NCBI GenBank assembly: GCA_965243545.1
Contig: OZ251573.1
Location: forward strand, 1,798,001 to 1,862,000
Source: CATQHW01 sp965243545
GTDB taxonomy: Bacteria; Spirochaetota; Spirochaetia; SZUA-6; Bin103
DNA length: 64,000 nt
Direction of reading: 5' to 3'
Below the pieces are notes generated by a model. The model saw only the letters and a list, made by a program, of their open reading frames with translations. It had not been told where the DNA came from and ran no database searches. A program made the translations under genes and the position numbers. This document shows positions 46,803 through 53,781 of this stretch, piece by piece (position 1 is the first letter of the stretch; each line of letters begins with the position of its first letter).

Positions 46803-46849
46803 GTGGGGGCCTGGGGCGGGTAACCGCCCTGGGCTACCCGGACTGGCCA

Positions 46850-47845
46850 GTGCTCACTGCGGCGATGCTGGCCGCGCGGCGTCCGAGTCGTCCGTCGGTC
46901 CGACTGCGCCGCGCGCACACAGATCGTCGATGACGGCGCGCGTTCGAGACCGCTCAACCACGCTGCGTTGCAAACGCCCGGATGGTGCGCCTGCCGGGCG
47001 ACCTGCTGAGCCGGCGACCAAACGTGCCGGCGGCACCCGGACCATGAGGACGCAGAGCAGACCGCCGGTGGCACGTCGCGTGCCGTGCGTCGCGCGCCGT
47101 GGCGCGTCACCGACCGCACGGCCTCCGTCGTCCGCTCCGCGTTGGTCAGCGCCATGACCACGGTGGACCGTTACGTAACGGGCTTGCGTCACCCTCAGCT
47201 GCCGCGCTGCTCCGTGCTCACTGCGGCGGCGCTGGTCGCGCGGCGTCCGAGTCGTCCGTCGGTCCGACTGCGCCGCGCGCACGCAGATCGTCGATGACGG
47301 CGCGCGTTCGAGACCGCTCAACCACGCTGCGTTGCAAACGCCCGGATGGTGCGCCTGCCGGGCGACCTGCTGAGCCGGCGACCAAACGTGCCGGCGGCAC
47401 CCGGACCATGAGGACGCAGAGCAGACCGCCGGTAGCGCGGCGCGGTGCCGTGCGTCGCGCGCCGTGGCGTGTCACCGACCGCATGGGCCTCCGTCGTCCG
47501 CTCCGCGTTGGTCAGTGCCATGACCACTGTGGACCGTTACGTAAACGGAGATTGCTTCATCCTCAGCTGCCGTGCTGCTCCGTGCTCACTGCGGCGACGC
47601 TGGTCGCGCGGCGTCCGAGTCGTCCGTCGGTCCGGCTGCGTCATGCGCCCAGACTGTCGGGCCGCGCTGCATGACCGGGCACAGCTCGGCTACGGCGCCG
47701 GTTCGAGACCGTTCAACCACGTTGCGTTGCAGACGCGAGGTGGTGCGCCTGCCGGGCGACCTGTTGACCCGGCGGCACCGGACCATGAGGACGCAGAGCA
47801 GACCGTCGGTGCGCGTCGCGCGCCGGCGGCCGCGCATCCCGACAC
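46850..47845. repeat. Three tandem ~365-bp repeats, no intact gene
   Basis: Units begin at 46850, 47214 and 47582 with GTGCTCACTGCGGCG, i.e. periods of 364 and 368 bp. The first two are close to identical; the third has several indels and fades by about 47845. On the minus strand the units at 47161 and 47527 each start MVMALTNAERTTEA, reminiscent of small proteins beginning MALTNAER, but stops and frame changes follow. The first unit starts directly after the group II intron. The remaining sequence up to 48081 holds IS-end-like repeats and no gene. Confidence 0.85.
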
Positions 47846-47923
47846 GCATCACCGAACGGGACCGCAGGCACCTCGGCGGCCGGGCTGGCGCTCGGCTCTG
47901 CGGCCCTTTCCACCGCCCCTGCT

Positions 47924-47947
47924 CGTGTGGATATTTGGATGATGCAA
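47924..47947 (-). repeat. Inverted copy of the IS-end motif at 41096/41130
   Basis: Read on the minus strand it is TTGCATCATCCAAATATCC followed by ACACG, matching the two motifs before the ISNCY-like remnant. Together they bracket 41.1-47.9 kb in inverted orientation. Confidence 0.5.
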
Positions 47948-48081
47948 CGGGGGCGACTGGCCGCCAAATCGACTTATCCGGTATTTCCGTGCCATCGCGC
48001 TCCCTCGGCGGTCACCGAACCGACGAACCGTTCCGTCCCGTCTCAAGACGCGGTGGCCTGGTGGCCTGCGCGGCGGGTCAC

Positions 48082-48528
48082 TCAGCTAAGCGCACGCTCC
48101 AGCAGGTCGAACATGGCTGACCAGCCTTCCCGGGCCGCGTCTTCGTATCCGGGACGGTTGCCATCCTGGGAGAACCGCATGTGAGTTCCTTCGCCCTTGG
48201 GCTCCAAGTCGACGGTGACCGTACCGACGTCCGCCGCAAACTGCGGCATGCCGAACGTGAAGACCAGGCGGTGGGGCGGATCGACTTCACGGTACTCGCC
48301 CACGGCGACGTACGTCTGGCCTCCTTCGGTCCGCTCAATCCGGTAGGCGCCGCCCGGGCGCGGGTCCATGACGCAGGTCGTGACGCCGGTCTCCGTACTG
48401 AAGAGCCAGCGGCTGGCCGTTTCCGGCGTCCGCCACGCATCGAACACGGCGCCGGGCTCGGCTGCGAAGTCCCGCTCCATCAGGATGGAGGTTTGGGGGC
48501 CATCGTAATTGTAGCCGGTCGCCTCCAT
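48082..48528 (-). CDS. SRPBCC / AHSA1-domain protein
   Basis: The 148-residue protein has the START-like pattern of activator-of-Hsp90-ATPase homologues: ILMERDFAAEPGAVFDAWRTPE, a metal- or ligand-pocket strand PRPGGAYRIERTEGG, GEYREVDPPHRLVFTF and the C-terminal helix GYEDAAREGWSAMFDLLE. Such proteins bind hydrophobic ligands; several are linked to ArsR regulators, none of which is seen here. ATG 48528 falls inside the end of a decayed NHLP leader, so the 5-prime end of this gene was made from leader sequence. Confidence 0.8.
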   Translation of the reverse strand: MEATGYNYDGPQTSILMERDFAAEPGAVFDAWRTPETASRWLFSTETGVTTCVMDPRPGGAYRIERTEGGQTYVAVGEYREVDPPHRLVFTFGMPQFAADVGTVTVDLEPKGEGTHMRFSQDGNRPGYEDAAREGWSAMFDLLERALS

Positions 48529-48727
48529 CTCGCCTTCGGTCAGCCCGCCGGCCGAGCAGATGCACGGTCGTGGCGGACTCTTCGTGCACCTCGACCGACA
48601 GTGACGCCGGCATGGCCACTCCCAACTCCTGCGCGATGGCGCCCTTCGGATCGCTGAGCAGCCGGGCGCGGAAATCCGCGTCGGCGCGCGCTTTGCCGAC
48701 GATCTTCGCCCGCGTGTCCTTATCCAT
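48529..48727 (-). pseudogene. Decayed NHLP leader (paralogue of the precursor at 40695-41027)
   Basis: ATG 48727 with GGGAGG upstream starts MDKDTRAKIVGKARADADFR and stays near-identical to the intact leader through VEVHEE. Then an 8-bp shortening (13 bp where the other copy has 21) shifts the frame; in the new frame SAGGLTEGEMEA corresponds to the intact AAGSLTEDELEA. No Gly-Gly or core peptide remains. About 190 bp including the ribosome site are shared with the other locus. Confidence 0.7.
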
Positions 48728-48850
48728 AGCCCCCTCCCTGCACGATGATCTGACTGATCTGACGGAGTATTGACGGCGATCGATTCCGGCGTCAAGGCGA
48801 CCGACCGACGATCAACGATCAACTTATCCGGTACTTCCGTGTCATAGCCG

Positions 48851-51800
48851 TCAACCGAGGCGCAGGTCGTCCGCTACTTCGGCCAGCAGGTCGTTGATCT
48901 TCGCCGCGGCTTCGGCGGTGGCGGCGGGCGGTTCCTCGCCGCCGAGCTCGATGCGGAGGTTGAACGTGAGGTCGTGGCCGACGGCGGCCGCGGCGATGGC
49001 GGGAATCTGGTCGGCCAGGTCCTGGATGCCGTTGGCCTCCAGGGCCGCCTCCGCGGTGAGCACGCCGGCCCGGCGCCCCGCCGGAGGCCGCCCGCCGCCG
49101 TGCGCCGGCGTGACCGGGGGAAGCGCCAGGACCACGTGCCCGGCGCCGGCGAGGTCGCACGGCCAAGCCGCGCTGCCGGCGCCGAGCTCCACCCAGCGGG
49201 CGCGGAGCGCGTCGTCGATCACCGCCCGCACCGCGGCCCACGGGAGGGTCGCCCCGTGCCGCTGGGAGAGCGCCGCGGCCACGGCCAGGGCGTTGGCCGC
49301 GCCGTCCCGCCACGCCTCGGGGATCGCCTCGGCCATGATCCGGTCGACCGTCAGGCGCTCAGGCGGCGGGCGCAGGGTGGCGGCGGGGCCGAGCAAGCCC
49401 GGCGGCACCGGCTCGCTCAGAATTGACGCCGGCCCGCTGGTGAGCCACACCGCGCCCTGTTCGACCGCCTGCAGCAGCGCGGCGTCGACCTGCGCCGGGG
49501 CGCACGCCGGAATCGCCGCGGTCTCCTCGTACCCGTCGCGCGGCACGGTGACTTCGCGCCCGCCGGCAAAGTAGCCGTACACCTCCCGCACGGTGATCGT
49601 CTCCGCCGTCCACAACCCCGGCAGCGCCCCCGGCCGCAGCAGGCCGGGAGCGAGCGCGCCGAGCGCGGCGGCGCCGGGCAGCAGCAGCTCCAGGGCGGGG
49701 TCGGCGAGCGTCCGCTCGTCGATCGGCGTGCGCCAGAAGGTGCGCGCGGCGCGGTCCGGGCCGGTCACCTGCGCCACCCACACCCCGGCCTCCACGCCGT
49801 CCGCCACGGTGTCGAGTATCTCCTTGGTGCGCAGCATCTTCGGCAGCCTCGGATCGCGCCCAAAGGCGCCGGTCAGGTCGCCCACGCGGCGCGCCTGCTC
49901 ATCTTCCCGCCACAGGTCGTAGGGGCCGCCCGGCAGCAGCGTCTGCGCGTTGATGGCGGTCTCCTGGATGCGCGCGCGGCGCTCGGCCTTGATGGAGGTG
50001 AACAACGGATCGGCGCCCACCACCACCCGAAACGCCTCCGGCGCGCCGCTCTCGGCCACCGTCACCACCACGCACCAAGCGGCCCGCACCGCGTCCGGGA
50101 CGCGCGCGCGGGCGGCGGCGGTCTCGGCGGCGAGCATCTGCTCGCGCAACGGATCGATCGGTTGCTCCCGCAACTGCGCGCGCACCTCCTCCCACCCCAG
50201 GTACTCGCGCACGCGGTCGCGCGCGGCGTCCAGGCCGTCGCGCGAGGGGACCGCCAGCAGCACCGCGTTGCGGTAGACGCGCGGCCGCTCCGGGGTGGTG
50301 GTGTGCTCCAGGAAGCGGCGCGCCGCCGGGCTCGGCCGGCCCGGGTCGGAGGCCGCCTGCGGGCCGAGCACCACGTAATGGAACGCGCCGTCGTCGGCCA
50401 CGTCGCGCGGTCGCGCCGGCAGGTTGTGCACCGCGGCGCCGGCCGCGGCCGCCCCGGAGGTGAGCGACCGCTGCCGGGCGACCGCGTCGAGCAGGCGCGC
50501 TTCCACCAGCTCCGGCGGCACCCGGTTGCGGCACGCGTCGTGATGCATCTGGCGCAGATTGGGGCGGTTGCCGAGCCGCCACGCCGCCGGCAACCGCCGG
50601 CCGCCGGCCCCCACGCCGCCGGCTTCCGATCCGGCGCCGCCGGCTCCGGCCGCGGGGCCGCGCGCCGCGGCGGTCTCCGTCTCATCCAGAAACCACGACA
50701 CTTCGGTCCAGCCGAGCAAACCCGCCTGCAGCTCGATCCGGTCCGGCGCGCCCGCGCCGAGCAGCGCCAGCAGGTCGGGCGTCAACGCCTTCTGGCTGAC
50801 CGGCTGGCAACTCAGGAACACGGCGACCACCGCCTGCTCCAACTCGCGGTGAGCGAGACGGGTGGCGCCGGCCTGCAAGGCGCGCGCCTTGGCCAACTCG
50901 CCTTCCAGGATCGGCCGCCACGCCTGGTGCGCGCCGGCGCCGGACTCCACGCTGGCGGAGGCGGCCAGCTCGCCCGCCGCTTCCGCCAACCCGTCCGCGC
51001 CCGGCGCCGCCAGGAACACGCCCGGCCCGATCAGCGGGCTGGTATCCCAGGATTCGGCGTCCCGCAGGGCGATGGCGAAGGTGCGCAGGATGCCGCGCGT
51101 GCGCTGAAAGCCATCGATCTGCGTCCACCGGGTGTAGAAGATTTCGGTGAGGTCGGGGTGCAGGGGAAAGCTGTGGAGATAGCGCTGCTCGGCGGCCTTC
51201 CGCTCCTTGGCGGTGCGCTCGTCGAGGGCGGCAATGCCGGCCACCGCGGCGGCGGCGTGAGGCCGGAACGCGTCCTGATCGCGGATCGACTCCGGCGTGA
51301 AGAAGCGGCGCCGCAGCACCTGCGCCACGTCCTCCTTGCTCACCGGGCTGGCGTCCTCCTCGCGCTGGCGGCCGAACACCTCGGAGACGTCGCGCAGCAG
51401 GGCGCCGCCCAGGTCGTCGTTGGCGCGCGGGTCGGAGGCGAGGAGCGACGCCACCAGGGCGCAGCGGTCGGTCTTGACCACCGCCTGGGTGATGTACTGA
51501 AAGAAGCCGAGCAGGCGGCCGCGCCAGCGCGGGTCGGCCTCCACCTGCGCGCGCAGGTACATCAGCACCTCGTCGAGCAGCACCAGGGTCGCCAAGCCCT
51601 CCGCCTGCGGGCGGGCCAGCACCTGCGCCATCAGCGGTTCGGCGGGCGGGGTCTCCCGTTCCGCGTCGCGCCCCTCGGCGTGGAGCAGGCGCAGGCCGTC
51701 GGCGCCGGCGAGCTGCCAGGCCAGCACGCTCCACGGCTGCCGCAGCGTGCGCAGCGTTCCGTCCGGGGCCGGGGACGCCACGCCCTTCTCCAGGTCGATC

Positions 51801-52219
51801 TTGTCGAAGCAGAGCGCCGCCACCCGCGCGCGCGGCGTCTTGAACCCGGCGTGCGCCTCGAACTCGCGCAGCGCGGGCAGGTCGGGAAGCGCGTCCGGGT
51901 CATGCGCCAGGTGGCGCAGCGCGATCAGGGTGTGGGTCTTGCCGCCGCCGTAGTTGACCGCCAGCCGGCGGTACGCCCGGTCGCTGCGCCCGGCCAAGCG
52001 CAAGGCAACTTCTTTGACCAGCTCCCGCAGATTGAAGGTCGGGTAGGTGAGCGCGAAGAACTCGGCGGGCCGCTCGTACACCGGGCGCCGCCCCTGCTGC
52101 ATCACCACGTCGAACAGGTCGGCGGCAAACACCGCCAGCGACAACTCCCCGCTCTTCAGATCGTCCCGCAGCCGCACCACCTCATGCCACGGCCTCGGCG
52201 CCCTCCGCGACCCGCTCAT
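48851..52219 (-). CDS. DUF499-domain P-loop ATPase of a defence array
   Basis: The 1122-residue protein starts RAPRPWHEVVRLRDDLKSGE, then FAADLFDVV and PTFNLRELVKEVA, family landmarks, with Walker A NYGGGKTHTLIALRHL near residue 90 and Walker B LVLLDEVLMYLR near residue 215. A long middle region and an Ala/Gly-rich C-terminus follow. DUF499 proteins repeatedly accompany DUF1156 methylases and SNF2 helicases in genomes and may be the motor of that system. ATG 52219 fits the family start; ATG 52273 would add 18 residues. It is separated from the rest of the array by a VapB/VapC remnant on the other strand, so it needs its own promoter (CATAAT at about 52290-52295 on the minus strand is a candidate). 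Confidence 0.85.
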   Translation of the reverse strand: MSGSRRAPRPWHEVVRLRDDLKSGELSLAVFAADLFDVVMQQGRRPVYERPAEFFALTYPTFNLRELVKEVALRLAGRSDRAYRRLAVNYGGGKTHTLIALRHLAHDPDALPDLPALREFEAHAGFKTPRARVAALCFDKIDLEKGVASPAPDGTLRTLRQPWSVLAWQLAGADGLRLLHAEGRDAERETPPAEPLMAQVLARPQAEGLATLVLLDEVLMYLRAQVEADPRWRGRLLGFFQYITQAVVKTDRCALVASLLASDPRANDDLGGALLRDVSEVFGRQREEDASPVSKEDVAQVLRRRFFTPESIRDQDAFRPHAAAAVAGIAALDERTAKERKAAEQRYLHSFPLHPDLTEIFYTRWTQIDGFQRTRGILRTFAIALRDAESWDTSPLIGPGVFLAAPGADGLAEAAGELAASASVESGAGAHQAWRPILEGELAKARALQAGATRLAHRELEQAVVAVFLSCQPVSQKALTPDLLALLGAGAPDRIELQAGLLGWTEVSWFLDETETAAARGPAAGAGGAGSEAGGVGAGGRRLPAAWRLGNRPNLRQMHHDACRNRVPPELVEARLLDAVARQRSLTSGAAAAGAAVHNLPARPRDVADDGAFHYVVLGPQAASDPGRPSPAARRFLEHTTTPERPRVYRNAVLLAVPSRDGLDAARDRVREYLGWEEVRAQLREQPIDPLREQMLAAETAAARARVPDAVRAAWCVVVTVAESGAPEAFRVVVGADPLFTSIKAERRARIQETAINAQTLLPGGPYDLWREDEQARRVGDLTGAFGRDPRLPKMLRTKEILDTVADGVEAGVWVAQVTGPDRAARTFWRTPIDERTLADPALELLLPGAAALGALAPGLLRPGALPGLWTAETITVREVYGYFAGGREVTVPRDGYEETAAIPACAPAQVDAALLQAVEQGAVWLTSGPASILSEPVPPGLLGPAATLRPPPERLTVDRIMAEAIPEAWRDGAANALAVAAALSQRHGATLPWAAVRAVIDDALRARWVELGAGSAAWPCDLAGAGHVVLALPPVTPAHGGGRPPAGRRAGVLTAEAALEANGIQDLADQIPAIAAAAVGHDLTFNLRIELGGEEPPAATAEAAAKINDLLAEVADDLRLG

Positions 52220-52303
52220 GCTATCGATCGTCTCCTCTCGGATGGGTGCACACACATGGCTGATGCTTGACATCTACCGAACCCGTCCGCGTAATTATGG
52301 CGC

Positions 52304-52528
52304 GTGATGACGACGTTGACCATATCGGCGAAAGCGATGGACCGCGTGCGCCGGCTTGCCCGGCAGCGTGGCGCCACGCCCGGCGAGATCGCTTCCGAAC
52401 TCATATTGAAGGCGGCGCCGCCGCCGGAAGCGGCGCCGATCCGAAATGGCGTGCCGCTGTTCCCCGCCCACGACGGCGAAGCCCCCGACCTCGAACTGGT
52501 CAACCGCCTGCGCGACGTGGATCCGTGA
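52304..52528 (+). CDS. VapB-like antitoxin
   Basis: The 74-residue protein has a short ribbon-helix-like start (MTTLTISAKAMDRVRRLARQ, then GATPGEIASELIL) and a flexible, acidic C-terminus that in VapB proteins wraps the toxin. Its TGA overlaps a GTG that starts a PIN-domain fragment (GTGA), the standard vapBC coupling. The toxin partner is truncated, so the antitoxin is an orphan. Confidence 0.65.
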   Translation: MMTTLTISAKAMDRVRRLARQRGATPGEIASELILKAAPPPEAAPIRNGVPLFPAHDGEAPDLELVNRLRDVDP

Positions 52529-52640
52529 GCTACCTGCTGGACGTCAACGTTCTGGTATCTCTGTTCGATCCCAGGCACGTGAATCACGAGGCCGCCCATG
52601 CTTGGTTCGCGGCAACTGCCGCGCACCGTAGCAATGCCCA
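52525..52640 (+). pseudogene. VapC (PIN) toxin fragment
   Basis: The sequence starts SYLLDVNVLVSLFDPRHVNH and EAAHAWFAA, the first strand and helices of a PIN domain with its first Asp. At about 52620 it stops matching and runs into the 3-prime end of the HigA-like gene on the other strand. The remaining ~100 residues, with the other acidic residues, are gone. Confidence 0.65.
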
Positions 52641-52645
52641 CCGCG

Positions 52646-52933
52646 CTACCGCCTCAGCGTCGGCAGGGAGTCGAGACCGGCGCCCACCTTCTCCTCCGCG
52701 CGCCGCAACTCGTAGAGCTTCTGCAGATTCATCCAGAATTCCGCGCTGGTTCCGAAGTAGTGAGCCAACCGGAGTGCGATCTCACCCGTGAGCGCGCGCC
52801 GTCCGCTCAGCAGTTCGGCAATCCGGTTCGCAGGCACTGCGAGTTGCCGCGCAAGGTCGGCCGCGCTCATGTCAAGCGCCGCCAACTCTTCGCCAAGATG
52901 CTCGCCCGGATGAATTGCGCTGTCGTGCTTCAT
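52646..52933 (-). CDS. HigA-family (XRE) antitoxin-like protein
   Basis: The 95-residue protein begins MKHDSAIHPGEHLGEELAAL, the HigA signature, and has an XRE helix-turn-helix (MSAADLARQLAVPANRIAEL, LTGEIALRLAHYFGTSAEFW). It should bind DNA as a dimer and probably represses its own operon. No HigB toxin is adjacent; the upstream gene overlaps it by 4 bp (ATGA) and is UPF0175-like. It may be the autoregulator of the defence array (inference). Confidence 0.85.
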   Translation of the reverse strand: MKHDSAIHPGEHLGEELAALDMSAADLARQLAVPANRIAELLSGRRALTGEIALRLAHYFGTSAEFWMNLQKLYELRRAEEKVGAGLDSLPTLRR

Positions 52934-53151
52934 AGCGAAGATTCCGAGTCGATCCAGTCTTCCAATGTGACGTTGATGGTCTCGCCCCGCCGCGAGAGAA
53001 CGTCGAAGTACGTCCAGACGTCGATGCCGAGCTGCGATGCGGCCTGCGACAGAGACACGCTGCCGGAGCGATACGCGGCAACCACCTCGCCCTCTCGGTC
53101 GCCGGCCCGATCCTGGCCGCACGTCCGGGCGCGCCGGTCAAGTTCGCTCAC
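52930..53151 (-). CDS. UPF0175-like small protein (antitoxin candidate)
   Basis: The 73-residue product has EVVAAYRSGSVSLSQAASQL and then GIDVWTYFDVLSRRGETINV, the helix-turn-helix pattern of UPF0175 proteins, which often pair with PIN toxins. GTG 53151 overlaps the stop of the PIN-fusion gene by 4 bp (GTGA), and its own stop overlaps the HigA start by 4 bp. It ends with the acidic tail TLEDWIDSESSL. Confidence 0.7.
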   Translation of the reverse strand: MSELDRRARTCGQDRAGDREGEVVAAYRSGSVSLSQAASQLGIDVWTYFDVLSRRGETINVTLEDWIDSESSL

Positions 53152-53762
53152 GTGGATTTCTCCGGCTGCCGCGGTCTGTTTCGGAAGTACGCAGCAAGCC
53201 GGACGACGTCGTACCCGTGTTCCCGAGCGATACTCTCCTTGATCTGCCAGAGTTCCCTTATGATCTCGTCAGACGCCGATGCTCCCATGAGTGCTTGCGG
53301 CGAGCAGATTTCGGGGCAGGAATACCCCTGCCGGCCGCACACCGCTCGCATGATCGGCTTGGTCCGGGCATTATCGATGCGCCGGACATCCCACGTCAAG
53401 AGATAGTCGACGCCGTGCACCGCCGCTATCGCAACGTGCATGGCGCAGTCTTTGGAGTCGGGCGGTATCGCTTCTGCCCGAATAAGCGCGTCGGCCAGCT
53501 CCTCGGCCTGCGTCGTGACGCTCAATGCCGGCACTCCATCCAGCGCGTCACGCGGCCGGACCGCAGCCCGATTGACGCGGCGGCACTCCATCACGGTGAC
53601 GTCTGACGTATGGAGATCGAATCGCTCCCTCTGCGTTTCCCACCACTCGGCGGTGATGAATTGCCAAGCGGCCACCAGCAGATCCCGTGTCGGGCGGGCG
53701 GTCAGGTACCACACTACCGAAGTATCCAGGTATACGGATTCTCTGTCTCTCGACGTTCCCAT
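53148..53762 (-). CDS. PIN-domain protein fused to an antitoxin-like C-terminal helix
   Basis: The first ~155 residues are a VapC-type PIN domain: VYLDTSVVWYLT with the first Asp, MECRR, then SKDCAMHVAIAAVHGVDYLLTWDVRRI with the other Asp residues, and CPEICSPQALMG, which in free toxins is the C-terminus. It continues in frame with SASDEIIRELWQIKESIARE and HGYDVVRLAAYFRNRP, which is the sequence of a separate small protein encoded at 57146-57346. PIN proteins are RNases. Fusion to the putative antitoxin would fix 1:1 stoichiometry. ATG 53762 follows the methylase stop by 19 bp. Confidence 0.75.
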   Translation of the reverse strand: MGTSRDRESVYLDTSVVWYLTARPTRDLLVAAWQFITAEWWETQRERFDLHTSDVTVMECRRVNRAAVRPRDALDGVPALSVTTQAEELADALIRAEAIPPDSKDCAMHVAIAAVHGVDYLLTWDVRRIDNARTKPIMRAVCGRQGYSCPEICSPQALMGASASDEIIRELWQIKESIAREHGYDVVRLAAYFRNRPRQPEKST

Positions 53763-53781
53763 TGCCACGTGTCTTGCCCGG

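Larger units (their letters stand above)
44845..46842 (+). mobile_element. Group II intron (ends approximate)
   Basis: A maturase gene is preceded by ~580 bp of RNA-like sequence without credible genes: a 5-prime stem CCAGGCAAAGTCTGG with GAAAGGGGG, GAAGCGTAGACAGTGACCGC, CCTCGAAAGAGG, and TAGTACCGAGGAAGCCGGGG near 45350, all of the kind seen in domains I-III. Downstream, a domain-V-like hairpin and a stem GGGCGGGTAACCGCCC (domain VI) follow the gene. The 5-prime end is placed at GTCGTCGCGCC and the 3-prime end near GGGCTAC, but neither is certain. The host site is beside IS21 debris on one side and the 365-bp repeats on the other. Confidence 0.65.
47972..48848. repeat. 27-bp imperfect direct repeats flanking the SRPBCC/NHLP-remnant cassette
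   Basis: ACTTATCCGGTATTTCCGTG (47972 on, then CCATCGC) and ACTTATCCGGTACTTCCGTG (48822 on, then TCATAGC) differ at three of 27 positions. They enclose about 850 bp with the SRPBCC gene and the decayed leader. They may be the scars of an insertion or a recombination event. Confidence 0.5.

Noticed and set aside
46850..47845. CRISPR array
   Set aside because: The repeat unit is ~365 bp with no spacers, and no cas gene is present.
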